Of a DNA stretch of 64,000 nt, positions 47,101 through 53,891 are shown piece by piece. The stretch covers positions 3,348,001 to 3,412,000 of the forward strand of contig NC_015064.1 of NCBI RefSeq assembly GCF_000178975.2. The letters are read 5' to 3'. The position numbers were made by a program, and so were the translations under genes. Position 1 is the first letter of the stretch; every line of letters begins with the position of its first letter. Below the pieces are notes generated by a model, which saw only the letters and a list, made by a program, of their open reading frames with translations, made no database searches and had not been told where the DNA came from. The DNA is from Granulicella tundricola MP5ACTX9 (GTDB lineage: Bacteria > Acidobacteriota > Terriglobia > Terriglobales > Acidobacteriaceae).

Positions 47101-47227
47101 TCACCGCACCCTGGATGCTGCCGTTCGTAATCTGCACCTGGGCCATCATGCTGCGCGGCCCATATCCCAAACCGATCCAGGACAGCAGGACCACGCCAAA
47201 GGCAAACTTCCGTGCGGACAAAAGCAT
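44129..47227 (-). CDS. Oar-like TonB-dependent outer-membrane receptor
   Basis: About 1032 residues. Signal peptide (KFAFGVVLLSWIGLGYG to MMAQ), a carboxypeptidase-regulatory-like domain (about 35-115: GSIQGAVTDAAGAIIQGAAVE, YVVKITKAGFATV), a plug region with TPVLGRKFEDLLTLTPG (about 155) and INGQRGIFNNISLDGGDYN, then a large barrel ending QAQLSLRFAF. AGGAG six bases upstream fixes the ATG at 47227. Imports an unknown large ligand. It differs from the receptor at 26.8 kb in plug and barrel, so they are not a recent duplicate. Confidence 0.93.
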   Translation of the reverse strand: MLLSARKFAFGVVLLSWIGLGYGPRSMMAQVQITNGSIQGAVTDAAGAIIQGAAVEADEVDTDTKHEAVTDGSGQFSFPSLKPGPYVVKITKAGFATVIQENLVLTVGRTVSLKLMLPVASGNESVTVTSAPLIDVTTDSSTTTLNEATIATTPVLGRKFEDLLTLTPGVSISQGPDGDEININGQRGIFNNISLDGGDYNNGFFGEQSGGQRAAVDITLEAVKEFQVVASGANAEFGRTGGGVVNVITKSGTNRLHGSVFEYQRLEALTAAASDGTPLTNFHREQAGGSIGGDIIKDKLFYFGAVEGIDENLLRANLSSYNASALGSGACPITNPVFGSNISDAQIEANGDCQRQVLINYYKTNFKEDEGQGVDHVVHNVAAFGRVDYNINAKNLLYGSYNFDFSNNPNQTFDVSTYGTSANGTEGPSHVQTSNFNLISTLSDHILNEAHATYGHETRPRSPINPSAVPDTGIGFFPSFRFGQPFFLGPGASETFYHYDLKDNVSVVKGKHTVKMGGEFLYSHNVQVFDGFALGRYIFGDAVGFLHYASPATLGVAYGPNVQSCGGVVYSTACTGGSPLLLYLQDAGVRPGVTVQQAGYSNISNKEPAVYVQDTWKVLPRLTLNYGLRWEAQFFPKPVIAPSATAYGPNLTDPKFPSTGYLPNQTKQFQPRFGFVYDLAGNGRTVFRGSAGIFNARQNGLTQVGAITTNGVQQQSVSEFSGYGNPTYAGILPIAPLASGFPFQPGVTVFDKNYHNPRIVTFNLGFEQQVKEDYVAFADFTDSKGVYLTRFLNPNVGPVTVPGNNSDTVTYGATGPFPNLGAITDTASNAKSLYRGLTVGLRKRMSHHYQFEAQYTYSVDRDDDSNERDPFTFRYANLYNLGAEYSLADRDERHKFNAFGLGELPFGFKANVRVQQHSAEPETDNPNPVTGASGPACSINNSATRFVGTVDCGRNHLRKDNAFFVFDFGVARPIHFHDSKFELIPRVEVFNTFNNTNNLNPLSSPALFDFSGFLRVGVGDPRQAQLSLRFAF

Positions 47228-47494
47228 ATTCAGCTCCTGAATTCGAGTGCTCGATAAAAACAAAAAGGGAAACAAAAACAGGGGGGCCGATGACTGCGAA
47301 AGGAGTCATAAAAGAAAGGGGTTAGGTCTGCTTTGTGACGACAGTATCACGCCCCTGAGAAAAAGGCGTGTAAATTTTCCAGAGGAAAAGCCTCCCAAAA
47401 CTGGGCCACGAACTCCGTCGCCGAATTTCACAAGTTCAGAACCCATGAATTATTTTTCTGTAGGCATGGATCACTCCAGGTGCTAAAACGTCGC

Positions 47495-48127
47495 ATGGGA
47501 TATCTAGGCCTCGACGAAACCACGATCAAAGACGACAACCTCTTTCAGCGCCTCTTCTGGCCCAGCGACCACGGCGGTGAAGCCGACCAGCTCGGCAAGC
47601 AGGGCTTCTGGATCTGCCTCGGCGTCGCCGTTGTCTCACTGCTCGTCATGCTCATGCAGGGGCATTGGTTTCTCGCACTGCTCACCTTCGCCTTCTACGC
47701 GCTCGGCGGCATCGGCGTCCGGGAGCATGACCAGCCATCCGCCATCCTCGTCGCCGTCGCCTACATCCTGAACGGCGTCGCCAGCGCCTTCTCCGGCATA
47801 CCCCCAGGCATCCTCCAACTCTTCGCCACCCTGCTCCTGCTCGCCAACATCCGAGGCACCTGGATCGCCGCGAAATGGGCCGCGCACCCCGATCCCGACC
47901 TCATGCCCCAGCGCTTCAACACCACATTTTCAGACAAGCTCGTAGACCAGATGCCCGCCCGAGTCTGGCCCAAAGCGAAGATCCCCTTCTTCTGCATCGC
48001 AGTGATCTATATCCTTCTCACCGTGGCCGGAACCGTCTTCATCGCCGTCCTCGGTCCCGCCCGTCTCAAAGCCGCCCAGAACCCCACGCCCACAAGCCAG
48101 ACCATCGAAGTCTCACCTTCGCGGTAA
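47495..48127 (+). CDS. Membrane protein of unknown function
   Basis: About 210 residues. A soluble N-terminus (GLDETTIKDDNLFQRLFWPS) is followed by four hydrophobic segments: FWICLGVAVVSLLVMLM, the WFLALLTFAFYALGGIG region, an ILVAVAYILNGVASAFSG region with LQLFATLLLLANIRG, and near the end KIPFFCIAVIYILLTVAGTV. No family recognised. It is divergent from the second TonB receptor. The ATG at 47495 is taken; an in-frame GTG at 47480 is possible. Confidence 0.7.
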   Translation: MGYLGLDETTIKDDNLFQRLFWPSDHGGEADQLGKQGFWICLGVAVVSLLVMLMQGHWFLALLTFAFYALGGIGVREHDQPSAILVAVAYILNGVASAFSGIPPGILQLFATLLLLANIRGTWIAAKWAAHPDPDLMPQRFNTTFSDKLVDQMPARVWPKAKIPFFCIAVIYILLTVAGTVFIAVLGPARLKAAQNPTPTSQTIEVSPSR

Positions 48128-48138
48128 TCACTAAAGCC

Positions 48139-48540
48139 TCACCGCAGTTCGAGCTTCGCCCGCACCGACATCACCTTCGGCAGATTGTCCTCAATCCAGC
48201 ACGTCAACCCACTGATATGCGTCGCCACCTCCAGCCCCAGCGGCGTCAGGCTGTACTCCACCTGCGGCGGCACCGTCGCGTACACCGTCCGCAGCACGAA
48301 CCCATCGCCCTCCAGCGCTCGCAGCGATTGCGCCAGCATCTTCTCGCTCACGCCGCCAATCCGCCGCCGCAACTCACTGAACCGATGCGCCCCATCCAGC
48401 AGCACCATCAGCACCAGCGACCCCCACCGCGAAGTCACATGATCCAGCACACCCCGTGAAGGACAGTCCGCACTGCTCAGATCGCCCTTGTAACCCTTCT
48501 GGGCACGGGAAGGCCGTTTGATCGCATCCAGAACATTCAT
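48139..48540 (-). CDS. HxlR family transcriptional regulator
   Basis: 133-residue winged-helix protein. HxlR signs: DCPSRGVLDHVTSRWGSLVLMVL, with the conserved Cys (about 26) that in family members such as QorR and HypR senses thiol stress, then RFSELRRRIGGVSEKMLAQSLRALE (recognition helix) and PPQVEYSLTPLG (wing). It is divergent from a QorB-like gene, the same pairing as ytfH/ytfG in E. coli and yodB-type systems, so it probably represses that gene and itself through a site in the shared 99 bp. Confidence 0.93.
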   Translation of the reverse strand: MNVLDAIKRPSRAQKGYKGDLSSADCPSRGVLDHVTSRWGSLVLMVLLDGAHRFSELRRRIGGVSEKMLAQSLRALEGDGFVLRTVYATVPPQVEYSLTPLGLEVATHISGLTCWIEDNLPKVMSVRAKLELR

Positions 48541-48550
48541 GAAAGTAGCT

Positions 48551-48562
48551 TACCTCAAGGTA
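48551..48562. promoter_or_regulatory. Candidate HxlR operator dyad
   Basis: TACCTCAAGGTA is a perfect inverted repeat in the HxlR/QorB intergenic region, and GTACGTAC (48560-48567) overlaps it. Dyads of the form TACnnnnnnGTA fit known HxlR-family sites. Confidence 0.4.
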
Positions 48563-48639
48563 CGTACTTACAAAAAGTTAGCGAGTGTCCTACTCTTGTC
48601 TCAGCCCTGATTGAGGGCAGCAAACGAGAGGAATACAAC

Positions 48640-49491
48640 ATGATCGTCGTCACAGGTGCCACCGGCAAACTAGGCCGCCACGTAATCGAAAGCCTCCTCA
48701 AAACCACCCCCGCCGCGGAGATCGTAGCCGCCGTCCGCTCGCCGGAGAAGGCCTCGGACCTCGCCGCTCTCGGCATCACCCTCCGCCAGGCCGACTACAG
48801 CCAGCCCGCAACCCTCCTCACAGCCTTCGCCGGAGCAGACAATCTCCTCCTCATCTCCGGCAACGAGCTCGGCCAGCGCATCCCCCAGCACAAAGCCGTC
48901 ATCGACGCCGCCAGGTCCGCAGGCATCAAGCTCCTCGCCTACACCAGCCTCCTCCGCGCCGGCACCTCCACCCTCACCCTCGCCTCGGAGCACCTCGCCA
49001 CAGAGCAGTATCTCCAGGCCTCCGGCATCCCCTACGTCTTTCTCCGCAACGGCTGGTACCTGGAAAACCACACCGAGCAGCTAGCCCCCGCACTCGCCCA
49101 CGGAGCCATCCTCGGCGCAGCCGGTGAAGGCAAATTCTCAGCAGCGTCACGCGCCGACTACGCCGCAGCAGCAGCAGCCGTCCTCACCACCCCAGGCCAC
49201 GAAAACAAGACCTACGAGCTAGCCGGCGACACCCCCTATACCCTCCCCGAACTGGCCGCAGAGGTCGCAAAGCAGTCCGGCAAGCCCGTCGTCTACAACA
49301 ACCTCCCCGGCCCCGACCTTGAAAAGCTCTACCTCAGCTTCGGCCTCCCCGCCCCAGTCGCCGCCATGCTCGTCGATTCAGACCTCGGCGCAGCCAAAGG
49401 TGAGCTCGCCACCACCTCCACCGACCTCCGCACCCTAATCGGCCGCCCCACCACCACCCTCGCCCAGGCAGTCGCCGAAGCCCTCAAGTAA
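48640..49491 (+). CDS. NAD(P)H:quinone oxidoreductase, NmrA/QorB type
   Basis: 283 residues. Rossmann fold with the atypical SDR motif VTGATGKLGRHV (about 4-15), LLLISGNELGQRIPQH, the LLAYTSLLRAGTSTL region and FLRNGWYLENH (about 140), all typical of QorB (YtfG), which reduces quinones with NADPH. Likely cytoplasmic defence against electrophilic quinones. AGAGG is eight bases before the ATG. Divergent HxlR regulator suggests induction by quinones or thiol-reactive compounds. Confidence 0.9.
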   Translation: MIVVTGATGKLGRHVIESLLKTTPAAEIVAAVRSPEKASDLAALGITLRQADYSQPATLLTAFAGADNLLLISGNELGQRIPQHKAVIDAARSAGIKLLAYTSLLRAGTSTLTLASEHLATEQYLQASGIPYVFLRNGWYLENHTEQLAPALAHGAILGAAGEGKFSAASRADYAAAAAAVLTTPGHENKTYELAGDTPYTLPELAAEVAKQSGKPVVYNNLPGPDLEKLYLSFGLPAPVAAMLVDSDLGAAKGELATTSTDLRTLIGRPTTTLAQAVAEALK

Positions 49492-49555
49492 CTCAGCAGG
49501 AGCAGGGCCGAAAGCAGTCGCTTCCGGCCCTGCCACTCTCAAAAGGGAGAACGTC

Positions 49556-50008
49556 ATGTCAGTAAACCAGCCAGCCGTCACATCGGGACTCACTGCAGTG
49601 GAAATGCAAGCAATCGAGAAGCTCTACCGCGCGTTCAATGACCGCAACCCGGATCTATTGGACGAAGCATGTTGGCCCGATTGGCAAGACATCCCGCTCG
49701 CGCCGGGGCAGGAACCGGGCCCGGACGGGCTCAAGAAGCTGATGCCTTATTTCTTCGCGGCATTTCCGGACCTCAGGATCGAAATCGACGAGATCATCGG
49801 CGAATCCGGCAAGGCCGGAGTACGTGCACGCATCGTAGGAACGCATCAGGGAGAGTTCTTCGGCGTGGCCGCCTCGCAGCAGCCCATCGAAGTCCGTCTC
49901 CACGAGTTCCATCATGTTCGAGAAGGACGAATCACCCACACCTGGCATCTGGAAGACTGGTTCGGAATGTTTCAGCGCCTGGGAACCTGGCCGCCGTCGC
50001 GAGGCTAA
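49556..50008 (+). CDS. SnoaL-like ester cyclase family protein
   Basis: 150 residues with the SnoaL/NTF2-like pattern: EKLYRAFNDRNPDLLDEACW, GPDGLKKLMPYFFAAFPDLRI with EIDEIIGE, VRARIVGTHQGEFFGVAAS and the end HEFHHVREGRITHTWHLEDWFGMFQRLG. Family members range from polyketide cyclases to proteins without known substrate. It is 64 bp after the QorB-like gene and may share its transcript. Confidence 0.85.
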   Translation: MSVNQPAVTSGLTAVEMQAIEKLYRAFNDRNPDLLDEACWPDWQDIPLAPGQEPGPDGLKKLMPYFFAAFPDLRIEIDEIIGESGKAGVRARIVGTHQGEFFGVAASQQPIEVRLHEFHHVREGRITHTWHLEDWFGMFQRLGTWPPSRG

Positions 50009-50022
50009 AAATGGGCCATGCC

Positions 50023-50056
50023 GGCACTCCTGGGAGTACTACTCCTCAGGAGTGCC
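50023..50056. terminator. Hairpin between convergent genes
   Basis: GGCACTCCTG (50023-50032) pairs with CAGGAGTGCC (50047-50056), and inside it GGAGT pairs with ACTCC. It stands between the SnoaL-like gene and the convergent acyltransferase; there is no T-tract, so termination is an inference. Confidence 0.5.
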
Positions 50057-50066
50057 GCCAGCCCTC

Positions 50067-51242
50067 CTATTCCGCAATCCCCGCCGTATCCAGCGCCTTG
50101 GCCTCACGACCCGGCCGTCCAGTCATCTTCGTCCACAGCTTCGAGGGCCAGTCCGGGTCCATGCACGGCCTCTCCACCAGCACAAAGAACACAACGCAAA
50201 GCGCCACCGCTGGCACGCCGGTCACCAGCATCTGAATCGCCAGATTCACCGGGAAGCTCGCCGCCGGAAGAATCGCCATCCGCGTCACCTTGAACAGTAC
50301 GGCGATGAAAGCGTCATGCAGCAGATAGATCGAGTAGCACATCCCGCCCAGCACCGCGATCCAGTGATTGCCCAGAAAACGCCGCAAGACTACGCTCCGC
50401 ATCGCCGCCACGCAAAGAGCTCCAATCACCACCGGCAGCACCACATGCGGCCTGGCCTCATCGTGCCCGGCCCAGAACAAAATCCCCAGCGCGCCGATCC
50501 CCACCACGTCCCACACCCACCACGCCCGCATCGTCTCCAGGTCCAGCGTAAAGATATCCGCCACCAGCAGCCCCGCCAGAAAATATTGCAGATAGTAAAG
50601 GATGCTCATCGCAAACCGAGGGATCGTGCTGAAGGGCCCCTGGCACAGTCCAATGGCGAGAACCACCCCCAGCAGCACCAGCCGCCTGCTCAACGTATGT
50701 TTGATCCGGAACAGCTGCATCAGCAACGGTGCAAACACATAGAACTGGATCTCCACCTCCAGCGACCACGTCACCATGTTGATCGGGCTCATCTGCCCAA
50801 AGATCAGGCTGTGCTGGTACAGCAGGCTCGCCAGCAGGTGCCCGCCCATCGGAACCGAGGAGCCATGCTGATACACCGTCTCCATCGCAAAGATCAGCAG
50901 CATCGCCAGGATGTAGGGTGGCTCCAGCCGCGTCAGCCGCCGCATATAGTACTTCCGCAGCGAGACCGGCTTCCCACCCAGCAGAAACTGCCGCGCATAC
51001 GGCAGCGCCAGGATCGTCCCGCTGATCACAAAGAAGATGACCACGCCGCGGTCCCCGTTCGCAAGGATCCGGCTCAGAGTGTCAAAGCGCGGCTCGATCG
51101 GAATAATGCGACCGGACCGGTTCAGCAGTTCGCCCATGATATGGAAGACGAACACCGAAAAGATGGCAATGAACCGCAGACCATCGATCTCCGGCACCCA
51201 TCGACCATCTCTTGTCTTGCGCCGGAACCGGTCAATAATCAT
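50067..51242 (-). CDS. Acyltransferase 3 family membrane protein
   Basis: About 391 residues with roughly ten hydrophobic segments. The family start WVPEIDGLRFIAIFSVFVFH contains the conserved catalytic His, followed by DRGVVIFFVISGTIL and RKYYMRRLTRLEPPYILAM (the R-R-x-x-R motif). Such proteins O-acylate sugars of lipopolysaccharide, exopolysaccharide or peptidoglycan at the inner membrane. The ATG at 51242 is close to the conserved start; an upstream ATG at 51278 adds 12 residues. Neither has a strong ribosome site. Confidence 0.87.
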   Translation of the reverse strand: MIIDRFRRKTRDGRWVPEIDGLRFIAIFSVFVFHIMGELLNRSGRIIPIEPRFDTLSRILANGDRGVVIFFVISGTILALPYARQFLLGGKPVSLRKYYMRRLTRLEPPYILAMLLIFAMETVYQHGSSVPMGGHLLASLLYQHSLIFGQMSPINMVTWSLEVEIQFYVFAPLLMQLFRIKHTLSRRLVLLGVVLAIGLCQGPFSTIPRFAMSILYYLQYFLAGLLVADIFTLDLETMRAWWVWDVVGIGALGILFWAGHDEARPHVVLPVVIGALCVAAMRSVVLRRFLGNHWIAVLGGMCYSIYLLHDAFIAVLFKVTRMAILPAASFPVNLAIQMLVTGVPAVALCVVFFVLVERPCMDPDWPSKLWTKMTGRPGREAKALDTAGIAE

Positions 51243-51381
51243 GCGATTAGGACAAGTATAACGGCATCCCCGCGCCATTACTTGAACTCAGCACACTTAC
51301 GGAGTAGACTCGCTACTGCAGACGAATCCGTTCTGCCGCAGTACCTGCCGTGAACGAACCGGCGATGTGGCGGAAGAGACG

Positions 51382-51407
51382 AGTGGGCCAAAGCCCACTT
51401 TTTATTT
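51382..51407 (+). terminator. Terminator-like hairpin in the rimP-nusA-infB leader
   Basis: AGTGGGC (51382-51388), loop CAAA, GCCCACT (51393-51399), then TTTTATTT. It has the full form of an intrinsic terminator but lies 40 bases before the rimP ATG, with no gene end on this strand upstream, so it probably acts as an attenuator. Confidence 0.8.
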
Positions 51408-51446
51408 GCTCTAAACACTTTTCGCCCTGCAAGCTGCATAACCATC

Positions 51447-52070
51447 ATGCCACTCCAAATCGACACAATCCGGGCCACCGCAGAACGCGTCGCCGCCTCG
51501 CACCACTTAGAGGTCGTGGACGTGGAATTCTCTGGCGGGGCAAAGTTTCGCTCCCTCCGCGTCTTCATTGAGAAGGACGCAGAATCGCGCGCCAAACTGG
51601 CAGCCCAGCTCACAGCCGCGCAGGAAGCCTCGGATTCCGTAGAAGTCGGCTTCGAACTTCCCGTCCTCCCCTCCGGCGTCCCGGTCGAAAGCCTCTCCGG
51701 CGTCACCCATGAGGATTGCGCGGACTTCGCCCGTGACTTCGGCACCGTACTCGACGTGGAAGACACCATCCCCGGAGCCGAGTACACCCTCGAAGTCTCC
51801 TCCCCCGGCCTCGAGCGCAAGCTCGCCAAACCGGCTGACTTCGCCCGTTTCTCCGGCTTCCTCATCAAGCTCCAGACCTTCACCGCTGTAGACGGCAACC
51901 GGCACTTCCAGGGAAGGCTCACCGGCTTCAATCCTGAAGCCCAGACCATCGCCCTGGACCCTTCCGCCGTCAAACAGAAGGGCAAGTCGAAGAAATCCGC
52001 GGCTGCGCCTCAGCCTGTAGAAATCGCCTTCCAGAACGTCGAAAAGGCAAACCTGATCCCCGAGATTTAG
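51447..52070 (+). CDS. rimP: Ribosome maturation factor RimP
   Basis: 207 residues; cytoplasmic factor for 30S assembly. Seen: IRATAERVAASHHLEVVDVEF, RVFIEKDAE, LSGVTHEDCADFARDFGTVLD, and the block YTLEVSSPGLERKLAKPADFARFSG (split by the reader at the SSPG turn), followed by a C-terminal SH3-like domain ending IAFQNVEKANLIPEI. Somewhat longer than most RimP. First gene of rimP-nusA-infB, 78 bp before nusA. Confidence 0.95.
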   Translation: MPLQIDTIRATAERVAASHHLEVVDVEFSGGAKFRSLRVFIEKDAESRAKLAAQLTAAQEASDSVEVGFELPVLPSGVPVESLSGVTHEDCADFARDFGTVLDVEDTIPGAEYTLEVSSPGLERKLAKPADFARFSGFLIKLQTFTAVDGNRHFQGRLTGFNPEAQTIALDPSAVKQKGKSKKSAAAPQPVEIAFQNVEKANLIPEI

Positions 52071-52148
52071 ACCAGACATCTAATCTCCGGATCGTCCCGC
52101 CCGCACCCAGCACCAGTAAACAGTTCCCAGTAAAAGGACGAGTGAGCA

Positions 52149-53753
52149 ATGGCAAGTGTTCTTTACCAGTCGATCGAAGCATTGAGCCGTGAAAAGGGCA
52201 TCGAACCCGCAGTGGTCGTCTCCGCCATCGAGGACGCCATCGCCCTCGCCACGCGCAAGTACTACAAAACCCAGGAAAATATGCGCGCGGAGATGGACAA
52301 GGACACCGGCGAGATTCGCGCCTACGTCTTCAAGACCGTCGTAGAAACCCCCGAAGAGATCGTAGACGAGATCAACCAGCTCGCCCTCGAGCCCGCCCGC
52401 GCCCTCGCACCTGAGGTCGAAGTCGGCGGCGAGCTCCGCTTCTATAAGGACACCACGCCCCTCGGCCGCATCGCCGCCCAGATGGCCAAGCAGGTCATCT
52501 TCCAGAAGGTCCGTGAAGCCGAGCGCGACACCGTCTTCAACGAGTACAACCACCGCGCCGGCGAGGTTCTCAACGCCACCGTCAAGCGCCTCGAGCCCAT
52601 GGACGTCATCTTCGACCTCGGCAAAGCAGAAGCCCGCATGCCCAAGCGCGAGCAGTCCCGCCTGGAGCAGTTTGCCGTCGGCGAGCGCGTCCGTGTCGTC
52701 CTTCTCCGCGTTGACCGCGCCGCCAAGGGCCCACAGGTCATCGTCTCCCGCGCCGCCCCTGCTCTCGTCCAGAACCTCTTCCAGTCTGAAGTTCCGGAGA
52801 TCTACGACGGCACCGTCAGCATCCGCGCCATCGCCCGCGAGGCCGGTGAGCGCACCAAGATCGCCGTCATGTCCCGTGATAAGGACGTCGATCCCGTCGG
52901 CGCATGCGTCGGCATGAAGGGCATGCGCGTCCAGTCCATCATCCGCGAGCTGCGCGGCGAAAAGATCGACATCATCGAGTACTCGGAGGAGATCACCACC
53001 TTCGCCGAGAAGGCTCTGCAGCCCGCCAAGGTCTCCCGCGTCTCCATCACCGACCTCGCCGAGAAGCAGATCGAGGTCATCGTCGACGACACCCAGCTCT
53101 CCTTGGCCATCGGCAAGAAGGGCCAGAACGTCCGTCTCGCCGCCAAGCTTCTTCAGTGGAAGATCGACATCAAATCTGAAGAGGAGAAGCGCCAGGAGGT
53201 CGAGCAGCAGATGCAGGCCATGTCTGGCGGCCCCACGACCCCCATCGAGCAGGTCACCGAGCTCGGCGAGCAGATCCTCGAGAAGCTCATCGCAGCCGGC
53301 ATCACCACGGTGGAAGCTGTCGCCGACATGACGGCGGAAGAGCTCGAACAGATCCCCGGCATCGGCGAAAAGACGATTGAAAAGATCTCCGTCGCCGTCC
53401 GCCACTACTTTGGCCAGTACGAAGAAGGCGAAGAACGTCCCGTCCCGATGGCTGTGATTGAAACTCCAACCGACACCGAGGAGACCACTTCCATGTCCAA
53501 AACCCCTGAAGAAATCCTCGCCGCCGAGCGTGGAACCGACCCCAACGCAGAGGTTCCCGTAGAGCTAGACGACATCTCCACCGAAGACATCGCAGCCGCA
53601 GAGGACGAAGAGTCCGAAAGCGATGCCTTCTCCGATAACGACGCCCGCGAAGAGGGCATCGAGCTCGACAACGACACCATAGACACCCTGGTTGATGAAA
53701 GCCAGGAGGTTTCAGACGAAGGCATCGATACGGACGGGCACGACCGTGGCTAA
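52149..53753 (+). CDS. nusA: Transcription termination/antitermination factor NusA
   Basis: 534 residues. Order seen: N-terminal RNA-polymerase-binding domain (1-125), S1 domain (about 135-200: GEVLNATVKRLEPMDVIFDL), KH1 and KH2 (about 205-350, with DPVGACVGMKGMRVQSI and SLAIGKKGQNVRLAAKL), then a helix-hairpin-helix region IPGIGEKTIEKI (about 400) and an acidic C-terminal tail of about 110 residues rich in Glu/Asp. Acts in pausing, termination and antitermination on RNA polymerase. In E. coli NusA controls its own operon by attenuation, which fits the hairpin before rimP. Confidence 0.97.
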   Translation: MASVLYQSIEALSREKGIEPAVVVSAIEDAIALATRKYYKTQENMRAEMDKDTGEIRAYVFKTVVETPEEIVDEINQLALEPARALAPEVEVGGELRFYKDTTPLGRIAAQMAKQVIFQKVREAERDTVFNEYNHRAGEVLNATVKRLEPMDVIFDLGKAEARMPKREQSRLEQFAVGERVRVVLLRVDRAAKGPQVIVSRAAPALVQNLFQSEVPEIYDGTVSIRAIAREAGERTKIAVMSRDKDVDPVGACVGMKGMRVQSIIRELRGEKIDIIEYSEEITTFAEKALQPAKVSRVSITDLAEKQIEVIVDDTQLSLAIGKKGQNVRLAAKLLQWKIDIKSEEEKRQEVEQQMQAMSGGPTTPIEQVTELGEQILEKLIAAGITTVEAVADMTAEELEQIPGIGEKTIEKISVAVRHYFGQYEEGEERPVPMAVIETPTDTEETTSMSKTPEEILAAERGTDPNAEVPVELDDISTEDIAAAEDEESESDAFSDNDAREEGIELDNDTIDTLVDESQEVSDEGIDTDGHDRG

Positions 53754-53891
53754 CCCCCACGGCCGTACCTTCAACGAAATTGCTGCTTTTTCACAGAATT
53801 CAGAGATAATAACCAGTACACGCTATCCCAACTCCAAAGAGGCTTGTATGACCAGCTAAGGCGCTTGGGGCGGGAAACGAAAAAGGGACGG

